DNA of 64,000 nt, taken from a virus. Where the stretch lies: positions 107,518 to 171,517 of IMG/VR virus record IMGVR_UViG_3300010885_057925; one strand, written 5' to 3'. The notes below the pieces were generated by a model, which worked only from the letters and a program-made list of their open reading frames with translations, ran no database searches and was not told the DNA's origin. Positions 1 to 9,302 of this stretch are shown here, one piece after another. The translations under genes and the position numbers were made by a program. How positions within the stretch are numbered: the stretch's first letter is position 1; each line of letters begins with the position of its first letter.

Positions 1-767
1 CCCTCTCTCTTCTCTTCCTCAAAGCGAAGAGATCGATACTCTAGATCACCGAACTTGTAATCGAAAAACTCATCAATCTTTCCAGTGTACACAACTCTCT
101 TCGCCATCGAATTCCACTTCTCGCGATTGCTGAAGTAGTTTTCTCCCAGCGCGATTTCGCAACCATTCAACATATTGTTGAAGATGTTTGTGTATCCTTC
201 TTTTGGAATTCCCTGGTACGTATCGTTGAAGTAGTTATCATCGAATGTCATCCTGATGGGAAGACGTTTGATAATTGAAGCCGGCAAGTCTTTTGGATCA
301 CGCATCCACTGCTTGGTAGTGTATCCACGAATGAAAATATCGTAGATTTCAGGCCCGACTTGAGAAAGAATCCAGTCTTCTAGATTACTTGGATTCTCGC
401 GTGGAACTCGAACAGTCTCGAGCTTTCTCATAGCTTCGTCAGGAGTATTGACTCCCCATACCTGATGAAGCGTCATCAAATTAATTGGGAATGAGTACAT
501 CCTGTTTCTATGCTTGACCTTGGGTCGAAGCACAAAATTGTTGAACTCGGTGAATTGATTCATAAACTTCCAAATTCTTTCATCGGAAGTATGAAAGATG
601 TGCGGGCCGTACTTATGAACGTCGATTCCATCACGACGCTCGCTATAGCAGTTTCCACCGATGTGCTCTCTTCTGTCGATTAGAAGAACGCTCTTACCCT
701 TGCTTCGAGCTTCATGAGCAAATACACTGCCGAAAAGACCAGCACCAATAATGAGGTAGTCGTACAT
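1..767 (-). CDS. glf: UDP-galactopyranose mutase, N-terminal part (gene runs off the window)
   Basis: Interconverts UDP-galactopyranose and UDP-galactofuranose, supplying galactofuranose for surface glycans. Translating the minus strand from the ATG at 767 gives a Rossmann FAD-binding start (GAGLFG at residues 8-13), an IGGNCY motif and GPHIFHTS, all hallmarks of the Glf family. About 255 residues are seen; the family is about 370-390 long, so the C-terminal third lies outside the window. It is the last visible gene of the glycan operon that starts at 16399. No break is seen. Confidence 0.93.
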   Translation of the reverse strand, partial: MYDYLIIGAGLFGSVFAHEARSKGKSVLLIDRREHIGGNCYSERRDGIDVHKYGPHIFHTSDERIWKFMNQFTEFNNFVLRPKVKHRNRMYSFPINLMTLHQVWGVNTPDEAMRKLETVRVPRENPSNLEDWILSQVGPEIYDIFIRGYTTKQWMRDPKDLPASIIKRLPIRMTFDDNYFNDTYQGIPKEGYTNIFNNMLNGCEIALGENYFSNREKWNSMAKRVVYTGKIDEFFDYKFGDLEYRSLRFEEEKRE

Positions 768-809
768 GGCTTATATTAAACCACGTACGACTACTTTTCA
801 ATCTTAATT

Positions 810-1691
810 CTACTTGAAGCTGTTTAGATAATCCTCAAGCTTTACCTTCGGCTCCCAACCAAGCTCATTGAAAGCTCGATTATTGTTTGCTAGAGTCTCT
901 CTTGTCTCACCGACTCGCTCAGAAACGTAGAGGCGATCTCCACCGATCATAGCTGCAAGATCATTTATCGAGTAATTTTTACCAGTTCCGATGTTGACCG
1001 GTCCGACCACCCACGGCTTTTCAGCTGCGATTAAATTGGCCTTGACAGCATCACTTATATGTGTGAAATCTCTTCGCTGATTTCCGTCACCCACAATTGT
1101 CATGGTATCTCCAGCAGCTTTCTGTCTCATGAAAAGACCCATAACAGGAGCGTACTCACCCTTTAGCGGCTCGCGTGGACCGTAAACATTGAAGTAGCGA
1201 AGAGAGATGGTCGAAAGCCCGTACAGCTTCGTGTAGAGCTCACAAACTTCCTCACCCTGCCACTTAGAGAGCGAATAAGGAGTTGCGCAACCCTTCGGAG
1301 CACTTTCGATAAACGGAGGCTTGGACGCGTGACCGTAGTAAGAAGACGAAGCTGAGTAGACAACGCGCTTCACACCCGCTAGACGACTGCAATCAAGAAC
1401 TCTCTGCGTCCCTAGCACGTTGACAGAGAAGCACTCTGATGGGTTGTTAACCGTTGGCTGGATTCTGGACCTAGCAGCGAGATGGAAAACAACGTCAACA
1501 CCATCGTACAAGTCCTGGTGAAGGTTGCGAATATCAGCGTCTATGTTTGTTGCAGCATCGTTCCAGTAGAACTGGTCATTTTGTGGCGCCGACTTATCAT
1601 CAACGCAGATGACTTCATCACCACGAGCAATCAGAGCATCAACAACATGGGAGCCGATGAACCCAGCACCGCCAGTCACAAGATAACGCAT
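810..1691 (-). CDS. NAD-dependent nucleotide-sugar epimerase/dehydratase
   Basis: Extended short-chain dehydrogenase acting on a nucleotide sugar, most like UDP-glucose/UDP-GlcNAc 4-epimerases. The N-terminal GGAGFIG gives the NAD site, and the YSLSK segment supplies the catalytic Tyr-x3-Lys. About 293 residues, slightly shorter than GalE. I chose the ATG at 1691 (AGGAG just upstream) over a TTG one codon earlier. The start overlaps the stop of the upstream dehydrogenase (TGATG), so the two are translationally coupled. Substrate cannot be fixed from sequence. Confidence 0.88.
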   Translation of the reverse strand: MRYLVTGGAGFIGSHVVDALIARGDEVICVDDKSAPQNDQFYWNDAATNIDADIRNLHQDLYDGVDVVFHLAARSRIQPTVNNPSECFSVNVLGTQRVLDCSRLAGVKRVVYSASSSYYGHASKPPFIESAPKGCATPYSLSKWQGEEVCELYTKLYGLSTISLRYFNVYGPREPLKGEYAPVMGLFMRQKAAGDTMTIVGDGNQRRDFTHISDAVKANLIAAEKPWVVGPVNIGTGKNYSINDLAAMIGGDRLYVSERVGETRETLANNNRAFNELGWEPKVKLEDYLNSFK

Positions 1692-2662
1692 CAAGAGCTC
1701 CTCTTGCTGACAGCGCGACCGATCTGCTTCTCCCAGTCTCTGTCGTTCGGGCTTCGAATCTCAAGATTCTTCGACCAAGCTGCTTGCATCACAGTCGGCT
1801 TGACGTCGTAATAACGAGCAACGCTCATGAGAGCGTTGATATCCTTAGGGAAGCAATGACCGCCGAAGCCACGCACATAACGACCATCATGAGTTGGGAC
1901 AGGACCTGGAACGGACCAGTGAGACTCACCCAAACGACGATCAAACTTAGCGTACTCAACAACCTTGTCGTAATCGATGTTGAGACCATCTGCGTCAAGA
2001 GCTTCACAAATCTGTGAGATCTCATTAGCAAACGATACCTTGACTGCCAGCATACAATTGGTCACGTACTTGACCATCTCGGCAGTTGTAGAGCTCGTCT
2101 TAACGATTGTAACTTTCGGGAAAGCTCGCTGGAATACGTTCTTGACAGTGTTGATATAGGGCCGTGGGCCACCCAGAACGATGCGATTCTGCTCTCGCAT
2201 GTCATTCACAGCATTCGCTTCGGTCAGAAACTCTGGGTTGAAGACGACGTGGAGGCCTTTGTCGTTGAACTTCTTATTCCAGTTTTCTGTCGATCCGGGC
2301 GGAACAGTGGACTTCACCACAGCGACTCTCTCAGGAGAGTCAGAGGTGTAAGAAGAGTTAGCAATCTCTGCCAAAACCCCCTCAACAATCGAAGTATCTG
2401 CCGCTCCGTCCTCATACATCGGAGTTGGTACGCAAACAAAGAACACGCCAGAGAAACCAGAAGTTCCCTCACATTCTGTCACGAACTCTGCTACAGAGCC
2501 CGGGTAGATAACTTCGTCAGAGTTATTCCTTCGGAAGCCATTCATTCCACCGTTAGCCAGCTTTCCCGCCTTGTCATACACGAAGACTCTCTCGCCGCGT
2601 TCGGAAAATACCGTCGTGAGGCTGCCACCGACGAAACCTTGACCGATAACACCAATGCTCAT
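1691..2662 (-). CDS. UDP-glucose/GDP-mannose dehydrogenase family protein
   Basis: NAD-dependent four-electron oxidation of a nucleotide sugar to the uronic acid. The N-terminal GQGFVGGSL is the NAD site, STVPPGST lies in the middle, and the catalytic Cys sits in GGHCFPKD toward the C-terminus. About 323 residues, shorter than the usual 390-450, so the C-terminal UDP-binding domain is reduced. The start at 2662 follows AAGGAGAG; an ATG-like start eight codons earlier lacks such a site. Ugd-like or mannuronate type cannot be decided. Confidence 0.88.
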   Translation of the reverse strand: MSIGVIGQGFVGGSLTTVFSERGERVFVYDKAGKLANGGMNGFRRNNSDEVIYPGSVAEFVTECEGTSGFSGVFFVCVPTPMYEDGAADTSIVEGVLAEIANSSYTSDSPERVAVVKSTVPPGSTENWNKKFNDKGLHVVFNPEFLTEANAVNDMREQNRIVLGGPRPYINTVKNVFQRAFPKVTIVKTSSTTAEMVKYVTNCMLAVKVSFANEISQICEALDADGLNIDYDKVVEYAKFDRRLGESHWSVPGPVPTHDGRYVRGFGGHCFPKDINALMSVARYYDVKPTVMQAAWSKNLEIRSPNDRDWEKQIGRAVSKRSS

Positions 2663-2695
2663 TTTCTCTCCTTGATTGATTATCACATAAGAGAG

Positions 2696-3112
2696 TTACA
2701 TTTTCAAATCTAAAATTGAACTGGCTATCTTTTTCTTTAGATCGGTGAGGTTGTAGTCGTGATTTCTGCTGCAGAAATAGACGGGTTTTCCGAGTTCATC
2801 GCCTGTGAATCTCTTATTGACATAATCGGAGCCAAGTATTCTGACATCGAAACTTACTCTCGCAAGCAATCTGCGAAGATCTTCTTCAGTGTTGTAATAG
2901 ACGACTTCGTCAACATGCTTCAAGGCTCGAAGTATCTCGGCTCTTTCTTCCCAAGACTGAACTGGCTTACACTTACTTGGTCTATCGATAGTTGGGTCAT
3001 CCTGCAATGCTACGATCAGACTTTCGCAGATTGCTTTTGACTCCCGAAACATTCGAATGTATCCAGGGTGGATTAGGTCGAATGACCCAGCGATTAGTCC
3101 CGATTTATACAA
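2696..3112 (-). CDS. Cytidylyltransferase-like protein (TagD/RfaE-C type)
   Basis: Nucleotidyltransferase fold that activates a phosphorylated sugar or polyol. The N-terminus carries [10 protein letters not shown], the HxGH-type motif in which the second His is replaced by Tyr, and the protein has the usual small size (138 residues). A TTG start at 3112 with GGAG six bases upstream fits and overlaps the end of the upstream gmd. The HPGY variant weakens the certainty of catalysis. A second member of this superfamily lies at 34521-35006. Confidence 0.75.
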   Translation of the reverse strand: MYKSGLIAGSFDLIHPGYIRMFRESKAICESLIVALQDDPTIDRPSKCKPVQSWEERAEILRALKHVDEVVYYNTEEDLRRLLARVSFDVRILGSDYVNKRFTGDELGKPVYFCSRNHDYNLTDLKKKIASSILDLKM

Positions 3113-4077
3113 GACGACTCCAGCTGTCTGTAATCCTCTTCATACATAAGCCGGGCCAATTCTTTGAACGTAGTTCTTGGTGACCATCCCAATTTTTCTC
3201 TTGCTTTAGAGAAATCTCCTTCGAGCCATGGAACTTCATGAGGACGCTTAAGACGATCATCTATCAAAAGATGCTTATCGACGTCAAGGCTGGCAATCTG
3301 GAAGACCTCGTCTAAGAATTCTCTGACCGTGTGAGTCTCACCTGTCGCAATGACGTAATCATCGGGCTTGTCCTGTTGAAGCATCAACCACATCGCCTCA
3401 ACGTAGTCTTTCGCGTAACCCCAGTCGCGGAGCGCGTCAAGATTGCCGAGAGCGATCTTGTCTTGGAGACCGAGCTTGATTCGTGCAGCTGCAAGCGTGA
3501 TCTTGCGAGTGACAAATGTTTCACCACGACGAGGGCTCTCATGATTGAAAAGAATGCCTGAAGATGCGTGAATGCCGTAGCCCTCGCGGTAGTTGCGAGT
3601 GAGACCGTGAGCGAAGACCTTGGCGCAGGCGTACGGAGACGCTGGCATTAGACGTGTCTCCTCATTCTGAGGGTGCTCGGGATTATCACCGTACATCTCA
3701 GACGAAGATGCTTGATAGAACCTGCAATCAGGTTGCATGGTCCTGATGCACTCAAGAAGTCGAAGAGGTCCCATCGCTACCGAGTCCACAGTTTCCTCAG
3801 GCACTTCAAACGAGACTCTAACATGCGACTGCGCCGCGAGGTTGTAGACCTCATCAAACTTCTGGTTTGCGAAGAGACGGTAGAATGCTCCAGCATCGTT
3901 CATAGAGCCGTAAACAAGCTGAAAGTTTTTGTGAGCAAGAAGATGATCGATTCTGTCAGTTGCGAGAAGAGAGGTTCTCCGCTTCATGCCAACGACTTTG
4001 TATCCCTTTTCTAGCAAAAGCTCGATGAGGTACGACCCGTCTTGGCCTGTGCATCCAGTCACAAGAGCTGTTTTCAT
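3094..4077 (-). CDS. gmd: GDP-mannose 4,6-dehydratase
   Basis: Converts GDP-mannose to GDP-4-keto-6-deoxymannose, the entry to GDP-fucose, colitose and perosamine. It shows [10 protein letters not shown] at the N-terminus, the Gmd-specific KRRTS segment, [14 protein letters not shown] (catalytic Tyr/Lys) and GRG-like [14 protein letters not shown]. 327 residues, normal length. Its start codon overlaps the stop of the adjacent fucose synthase gene (ATGA), consistent with successive enzymes of one pathway. Confidence 0.95.
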   Translation of the reverse strand: MKTALVTGCTGQDGSYLIELLLEKGYKVVGMKRRTSLLATDRIDHLLAHKNFQLVYGSMNDAGAFYRLFANQKFDEVYNLAAQSHVRVSFEVPEETVDSVAMGPLRLLECIRTMQPDCRFYQASSSEMYGDNPEHPQNEETRLMPASPYACAKVFAHGLTRNYREGYGIHASSGILFNHESPRRGETFVTRKITLAAARIKLGLQDKIALGNLDALRDWGYAKDYVEAMWLMLQQDKPDDYVIATGETHTVREFLDEVFQIASLDVDKHLLIDDRLKRPHEVPWLEGDFSKAREKLGWSPRTTFKELARLMYEEDYRQLESSCINRD

Positions 4078-5015
4078 ATCTTAATCTTAACCCCTCGAAC
4101 GTCAGGGTATCTATCTACGAATGATTTTATTGTCTCTCTAAGGCCATCACGAAGCGGAGTGTACTCATCCGTCCAACCAAGAGATCTAAGCTTCTTGTTG
4201 GATGATGGCTTCTCATACTGACCGTCAGGCTTTGAAGAGTCAAACTTCACATGTCCCTCAAATCCGATTTCCTCTCCGATCATCAGAGAAAGATGTTCGA
4301 TAGAGACCCAATCAGGATTTCCAATGTTGACGGGCTCATCACTGTCATAGTTTTCTGCTAGCCACAGGATGATCTTTGCTGCATCTCTAGCAAAAGTGAA
4401 CTCTCGAATTGGACGTCCAGATCCCCAAACAATGACCTCATTCCTGCCTTCAAGCATCGCCTCGTGGAACTTGCGAATGAGAGCTGGTATGACATGACCA
4501 CTGTTGAGATCGTAGTTGTCATTGATGCCATAGAGATTGTTCGGAATGACTGAGATGAAGTTGCATCCGAACTGTTGACGGTAAGCTCTGCTCTGAACCT
4601 CAAGCATCCTCTTTGCGTATGCATACCCAAAATTCGAATGATGCGGTGGGCCCATGTGAAGCTGATCCTCGGTGAGCGGGTACTTCACATAAGGGGCATC
4701 TGGGTAGATGCAAGTCGAAAGCACGGAGACAAGCTTCAGGTTATTCTCTCTGCAAGCGTCCAGCACATTCATGTTCATCTTGACGTTGTCGTCAAAAAAG
4801 TCTGCGACATAGTCTGTGTTTGCCTTCACACCGCCGACCTTTGCCGCGCAGTGAATGACTGTGTCTACACGACCATCTTCAAGAGTGAGAATAGCGTGGT
4901 TTGACTCAGTCAGATCGCAATCCCTTGAATTGAGACCAATTGATCCTGTTGACAGAGCAAGAATCTCACTGCCCAAGAGCCCTGACACTCCAGTTATGAG
5001 ATTCACGGGCTCCAT
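4074..5015 (-). CDS. fcl: GDP-L-fucose synthase
   Basis: Epimerase-reductase that turns GDP-4-keto-6-deoxymannose into GDP-L-fucose. The N-terminus has [11 protein letters not shown], then [15 protein letters not shown] (catalytic Tyr/Lys) and a C-terminal [13 protein letters not shown] segment typical of Fcl/WcaG. 313 residues, usual length. It lies between gmd and the aminotransferase gene and overlaps both, so it is co-translated with gmd. Confidence 0.93.
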   Translation of the reverse strand: MEPVNLITGVSGLLGSEILALSTGSIGLNSRDCDLTESNHAILTLEDGRVDTVIHCAAKVGGVKANTDYVADFFDDNVKMNMNVLDACRENNLKLVSVLSTCIYPDAPYVKYPLTEDQLHMGPPHHSNFGYAYAKRMLEVQSRAYRQQFGCNFISVIPNNLYGINDNYDLNSGHVIPALIRKFHEAMLEGRNEVIVWGSGRPIREFTFARDAAKIILWLAENYDSDEPVNIGNPDWVSIEHLSLMIGEEIGFEGHVKFDSSKPDGQYEKPSSNKKLRSLGWTDEYTPLRDGLRETIKSFVDRYPDVRGVKIKI

Positions 5016-5824
5016 AGATGAAACTCATTCTTAGAAATTAGATCTGCAACCTCTTCGGAAATCGGGCAGTTTCCAGTTATCCCACGCTCAATGTAGGCCG
5101 GCTGCTTGTAGACAACCTTGGGATAATGCCCCTTCTCTGGACCTCTGATTCCAAGCTCTGCTTTTATTCCCACCATGTGTAGCTTCATCTGTTCAAGAGC
5201 CATGAGGCACAAAGGCTCAGCCAGCCTGAAATTAAACCCGACGTGGACGTGATTGTACTTTCCGTCTTGACCCTGCTCGCAGATAGATCGTATCTTCTTA
5301 GCGTCAAGTTTGGAGTTTTTTGGAGTGCAGATCATTCCACCTTCAAACGTTGAGATGTTCTTCGTCTTATAGAAAGAGAACGTTCCAACGTCCGACATCA
5401 TTCCAGCGAATCTTCCGTGGTGATCTTGCGATGCAAATCCCTGAGCAGTGTCTTCTATAACAATGAGATCGTGCTTTCTAGCTATCTCATTGATCTCATC
5501 CATCTGGCAGATTCTGCCGTAAAGATGCACTGGGATAATTGCGCGAGTCCTGGGAGTGATTGCTGCTTCAATCTTCTTCGGATCAATTAAGAGCGTTTTC
5601 GGATCTATATCAACAAATACCGGAGTTCCACCTGCGATCAAGATTGCGTTGCTTGTCGCGATGAACGTGAACGGAGTGGTGATGATCTCATCGCCAGGCT
5701 TCAAGTCAAGAGACCATGTACATGCGATCAATGCGCTTGTGCCGTTGTTGACCGCAACGCAATCCTGCAGATCAAATTCATTTCTAACGTAGTTCTCAAA
5801 AGCTTCTCTTACAAATGCAGGCAA
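5003..5824 (-). CDS. Compact DegT/DnrJ/EryC1 family PLP aminotransferase
   Basis: Transfers an amino group from glutamate to a keto nucleotide sugar. Recognisable blocks are NNGTSALI, the PFTFIATSNAI segment, the EDTAQGFAS segment, SFYKTKNIS with the PLP-binding Lys, and NFRLAEPLCLMALEQM. The C-terminal GNCPISEEVADLI is also typical. At 273 residues it is about 90-100 shorter than normal: the first about 40 residues are absent and the segment after the LEQM helix is cut short. The best start is a TTG at 5824. It could make perosamine or a 4-amino sugar for the acyltransferase encoded next to it. Confidence 0.85.
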   Translation of the reverse strand: MPAFVREAFENYVRNEFDLQDCVAVNNGTSALIACTWSLDLKPGDEIITTPFTFIATSNAILIAGGTPVFVDIDPKTLLIDPKKIEAAITPRTRAIIPVHLYGRICQMDEINEIARKHDLIVIEDTAQGFASQDHHGRFAGMMSDVGTFSFYKTKNISTFEGGMICTPKNSKLDAKKIRSICEQGQDGKYNHVHVGFNFRLAEPLCLMALEQMKLHMVGIKAELGIRGPEKGHYPKVVYKQPAYIERGITGNCPISEEVADLISKNEFHLWSP

Positions 5825-5838
5825 GTTCTCTCTCTTTT

Positions 5839-6570
5839 TTAGATTTTAGAAGAACTCGCGCTATTGTACAAAAACTTTTCGTAAATCTCTCTCAACCCCT
5901 GAGGGCATTCATCGATCGACGCGTTGCCGTTCTGACACTTTCTAAAAAAATCTAACACGATGCTTGAGCTGACGTTTATGAGATCTTTGTTTCTCGAGAA
6001 CCCTATCATATTAAATCCCGACTTGTCATCTTTTATGACGGTGAAAGGAAGAACGTCAGATCTGACGCTTGTACCCATTCCTATCATAGAAAATCCGCCA
6101 ATTTTGACGTTCTGATGAACGCAACTATTCATGCCAATATTTGCGAGCTTTCCAATGTAGCAATGACCTCCGATCTGAGCTCCATTAGAGATGATGACAA
6201 AATCATCGAGAATGACGTCATGACCAACGTTTATGTGATTCATGATGTAGCAACCGTTTCCTATCTTAGTCTCTAGTCCAGTTGGCGAGTGGACGGTGCA
6301 ATATTCTCTCAACGTGTTTTGCGAACCAATGATTACTTTTCCGTCTTTGTTTCGGCGAGATCTTGCATGCTGCGGCTCTTGACCGATACAGACGCCATGA
6401 GAAATCACGTTGCCGTCTCCAATTACAACGTCATTCTCTATGATAACGTTTCTTCCGATTCTGTTGTTGGAACCGATTGTTATGTTACCTTCAATGTAGC
6501 AATTTCCCTCTATGATACAATTTTCGCCCAACACTACGTTTTTTCCCACAAACGAAGTAGGGTGCGTCAT
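5839..6570 (-). CDS. LpxA-like left-handed beta-helix acyltransferase
   Basis: Acyl-ACP-dependent O- or N-acyltransferase of the UDP-GlcNAc acyltransferase type. It contains many hexapeptide repeats over residues 10-165 and NHINVGHD at 111-118, where His117 aligns with the LpxA catalytic His. The C-terminal helical region (about 190-243) fits LpxA. Neighbours include ACP, an AMP-ligase-like gene, a dehydratase and an aminotransferase, which favours an N-acyl amino sugar product over lipid A. Overlaps the next gene upstream by 4 nt. Confidence 0.85.
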   Translation of the reverse strand: MTHPTSFVGKNVVLGENCIIEGNCYIEGNITIGSNNRIGRNVIIENDVVIGDGNVISHGVCIGQEPQHARSRRNKDGKVIIGSQNTLREYCTVHSPTGLETKIGNGCYIMNHINVGHDVILDDFVIISNGAQIGGHCYIGKLANIGMNSCVHQNVKIGGFSMIGMGTSVRSDVLPFTVIKDDKSGFNMIGFSRNKDLINVSSSIVLDFFRKCQNGNASIDECPQGLREIYEKFLYNSASSSKI

Positions 6571-7241
6571 ACTGTGAAACCGCCGTCAATCACGATGTCA
6601 GAGCCATTCATAAAATCAGACTTGTCAACCAAGAACTGAACAGCATCAACAACTTCATTGATCTCAGCGAGCCTCTTCATTGGAGTTCTTTCTGAAATCT
6701 TTGACTTCTGAACTTGAGACAGATCTTTTGACATTTCAGTCTCCATGTATCCGGGAGACACAACGTTCGCCCTTATCCCTCTTGATCCCATCTCGACAGC
6801 GATAGTTTTAGCAAAAGAATTTATGGATGACTTGCTCATAGAGTAAGCCGCCAATCCCTTAAAGTGCTTTTTTGCACAAATGGAAGATACAAAGATGACA
6901 TGTCCTTTCTTCTTCTGGCGAAGTCTGTGTTGCATCCACAGTTTGGTCATCATTGCAGGAGCCAAAACGTTAACTTTGTGAATTCTTAAATACGAATCGA
7001 GAGTCTCAACAATCGCTAGATTGCTGTTTGTTATGGCTGCGTTGTGTACCAGAACGTCAACATCAGAAAGCAGATCTCCCAATTTGTCTATCGAACCGAG
7101 GTCTTCTAGGTCAAATGAAACATGTTCCCATGAAAATTCAGAAGAGCTTCTAGAAAGACCAACTACTTCGTGATCGATTTTAAGACGCTCGCAGATGCTA
7201 TAGCCGAGACCCTTTGAGTCTCCAGTAATCAAAACTTTCAT
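6567..7241 (-). CDS. Short-chain dehydrogenase/reductase (FabG-like)
   Basis: NAD(P)-dependent classical SDR of 224 residues. GDSKGLGYSI is the cofactor motif, NAAI follows, the catalytic Ser is in VSSICAK, Tyr/Lys lie in YSMSK, and VSPGYMETEM is typical of FabG-like enzymes. The neighbouring acyl carrier protein and AMP-ligase suggest reduction of a ketoacyl or keto-sugar intermediate in acyl-sugar synthesis. Exact substrate unknown. Its start overlaps the stop of the ligase gene. Confidence 0.88.
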   Translation of the reverse strand: MKVLITGDSKGLGYSICERLKIDHEVVGLSRSSSEFSWEHVSFDLEDLGSIDKLGDLLSDVDVLVHNAAITNSNLAIVETLDSYLRIHKVNVLAPAMMTKLWMQHRLRQKKKGHVIFVSSICAKKHFKGLAAYSMSKSSINSFAKTIAVEMGSRGIRANVVSPGYMETEMSKDLSQVQKSKISERTPMKRLAEINEVVDAVQFLVDKSDFMNGSDIVIDGGFTV

Positions 7242-8137
7242 TATGACCTCTTTTTCTTTCCAGAATCAGACAATTTAATTTGTGTGACTTTCTCTATCAA
7301 GATTGGTCTCTGGTGCTTTGGAAAAGTATTTGCTATTATCTCTGAGAGGCGGACTTTCTCTATCGATCCCACATACTCAAGCTTGATAGAGTTTCCAATG
7401 ACTGGGGCTTTTATAGAAATACAAGCGCAATCTTCGATGCCATCAATTTCGAGAATTTTTGCCTCTACTTCTTCTAGAGACACAAGAGCGCCAGCAATGT
7501 TTAATTTTGCGTCGACTCTTCCCACGAACTTGTATCTGTCTCCATCAATCTTCCATGAATCTTTTAGAACAATTCCATTAGCTACGAGAGAACCATCTTC
7601 TAAAAAAGAAAAATTTTTGAACTTTTCCCTTGGATATCCCTCGATACCGTCTGATGAGCTACAGATATCACCAGTTTCAGTAGAAGCGTAGACGTGAGTG
7701 ATTCTAGCAGAAGAGAATAGCTTCTTACAGCAATCAAGAGAATACTGCGTCGCGTACTCTCCTCCTAAAGTTACTTGATTCACACCGTTAAATGATCTTC
7801 CAGACCTTAGAAGCTTTTGAGCCTGTGATGGAGTCATGCAAATATCGGTGCATTTCTCAACTTCGTCAAGATTTTCAAAACTTAAATGCTTTACTCTTAC
7901 ATTGCTTTTAATCGCATGAAGAATCACGCTAAGTGAAGCCCACGTTCCCAGAGAGTAAAAAAAACCTATTTGAGAGTTTGGGTGATAGTCTCTTTTCGTT
8001 TTCTTTTCGAGCTCGACAGTGACATCTTTCAGAACTGTTTTTCTTTCTCCGGTAGTTCCGGATGTCTGAATCGCAATCGATTTATTTTCTTTTATGGATC
8101 TCTCTATGCTCTCATAGTACGATTCAAAATCATTCAT
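7241..8137 (-). CDS. Compact ANL-superfamily AMP-ligase-like protein
   Basis: Adenylate-forming enzyme that probably activates a carboxylic acid for loading onto the adjacent ACP. The phosphate loop TSGTTGERKT occurs near residues 25-34, the YASTETG motif near the middle, and an IDGDRYKFVGRVDAKLNIAG block resembles the A8 hinge. 298 residues against about 500 in typical members, so the first half of the N-terminal domain is missing. It overlaps the ACP gene by 8 nt. Confidence 0.78.
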   Translation of the reverse strand: MNDFESYYESIERSIKENKSIAIQTSGTTGERKTVLKDVTVELEKKTKRDYHPNSQIGFFYSLGTWASLSVILHAIKSNVRVKHLSFENLDEVEKCTDICMTPSQAQKLLRSGRSFNGVNQVTLGGEYATQYSLDCCKKLFSSARITHVYASTETGDICSSSDGIEGYPREKFKNFSFLEDGSLVANGIVLKDSWKIDGDRYKFVGRVDAKLNIAGALVSLEEVEAKILEIDGIEDCACISIKAPVIGNSIKLEYVGSIEKVRLSEIIANTFPKHQRPILIEKVTQIKLSDSGKKKRS

Positions 8138-8375
8138 TTGGCAACATCACGCCAACAAAGATATCCAGCAGATGCTGGACTGTCTTTATCTGATGCCACT
8201 GGATCGGTAAATCCAGAACGTTGATAGAGAACTTATGATCAACATCGATCACAATTTGCGCGTAATCGATGCTGTCAATTCCAACTTCATCAAAAACTGT
8301 GTCAAGCTCAACTTGAATGCTCGGATTGACTCTTCGGATTGCCTCTACAATAGAATCAAAAACTTCTTCTTTCAT
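8130..8375 (-). CDS. Acyl carrier protein
   Basis: 81-residue carrier protein. GIDSIDY carries Ser35 as the likely phosphopantetheine attachment site, in the usual context after an acidic DEVG helix. The ATG at 8375 has AAAGG upstream and avoids overlapping the preceding gene; a longer frame starting at 8423 is less likely. A phosphopantetheinyl transferase is not seen in the window, so activation would depend on the host. It sits directly before the ligase and close to the LpxA-like acyltransferase. Confidence 0.88.
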   Translation of the reverse strand: MKEEVFDSIVEAIRRVNPSIQVELDTVFDEVGIDSIDYAQIVIDVDHKFSINVLDLPIQWHQIKTVQHLLDIFVGVMLPNE

Positions 8376-8394
8376 GAGCTTAACCTTTTCAGCA

Positions 8395-9246
8395 TTATAA
8401 ATCGTGAATGCTCGAAAGTTCAATGATGCTGTCGTTCAAATGATACTGCTTGACTCTCTCGCTTGTTGACATGAATCTTTCAGTCAAACGATCTCCACGG
8501 CGAGGAGCGATAATCTCTTTTGCTCTGTCTGGATACAGATCATTTGCAACGTCTTCCATCAGACGAAGATGACCGCTGTTTACTATGAATCGACCTGGCT
8601 CAGATCTAAGCATCGCAAAAATGATAAGTCCAGCCGACTCTTCGACCGAGATGAAGTGACGCTCGCAAGTCGGAGCAACTTTGATAGGCTCGCTCTCTAG
8701 GACTTTGTCCCAGATCTCAAATACGTTGCCCTGCGTCTCGACGACATTAAAGAATCTTGCCACGGAACCACCGCTGTTCATGGTCATTCTCTCTGCGATC
8801 AGCTTGCTAGCTCCGTAAACGATCTCTGGGTTTGCAGACTTGCAAGTAGAAGTCAGAATCATCCTACAGCCATCCGGCTTATTGTCCAGTAAGTTCTTAG
8901 TTCCGATTGTGTTGATCGAAAGTGTCATCCAAGTCTCGTGTTCTCCGACAGGAGCATGCTTCGCTCCCGCGATATTCACGATGATGGTTGGCTTGTAGTC
9001 GTTCAGAACTTGCTTCACTCTGTCAAAATCAGTTATGTCCATCTTGGTGTGATCACCCTCGATGTCAGTCGACAGAAAATTGACATTATGGCGCTTGAAC
9101 TTTTCTACCAGCACAGTGCCGATGCTGCCATTAGCTCCCGTGATCAGAACTCTCTCGTTCAAATTTTCTAATCTGTTCTCAACGCTTACGAGCTGCTGAA
9201 GCTCTTTCCTGCCCAGAACTTTCTCGAGTGAATACTTGTCCATCAT
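8395..9246 (-). CDS. Nucleotide-sugar 4,6-dehydratase-like SDR (PseB/CapD type)
   Basis: Extended SDR with GANGSIGTVL for NAD and YGASKLIAERM as the catalytic Tyr/Lys, preceded by STCKSANPE, resembling soluble UDP-GlcNAc 4,6-dehydratases (PglF/FlaA1/CapD C-terminal domain). 283 residues, no membrane segments. Such an enzyme would create the 4-keto-6-deoxy substrate for the aminotransferase at 5003-5824. RBS AAAGGAGAG precedes the ATG pair at 9246. Confidence 0.8.
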   Translation of the reverse strand: MMDKYSLEKVLGRKELQQLVSVENRLENLNERVLITGANGSIGTVLVEKFKRHNVNFLSTDIEGDHTKMDITDFDRVKQVLNDYKPTIIVNIAGAKHAPVGEHETWMTLSINTIGTKNLLDNKPDGCRMILTSTCKSANPEIVYGASKLIAERMTMNSGGSVARFFNVVETQGNVFEIWDKVLESEPIKVAPTCERHFISVEESAGLIIFAMLRSEPGRFIVNSGHLRLMEDVANDLYPDRAKEIIAPRRGDRLTERFMSTSERVKQYHLNDSIIELSSIHDL

Positions 9247-9302
9247 TTCTAGAACTCTCCTTTAATTTTTCTATCGAAAGTTTTCGTTCAAAAACCGTGA
9301 TC

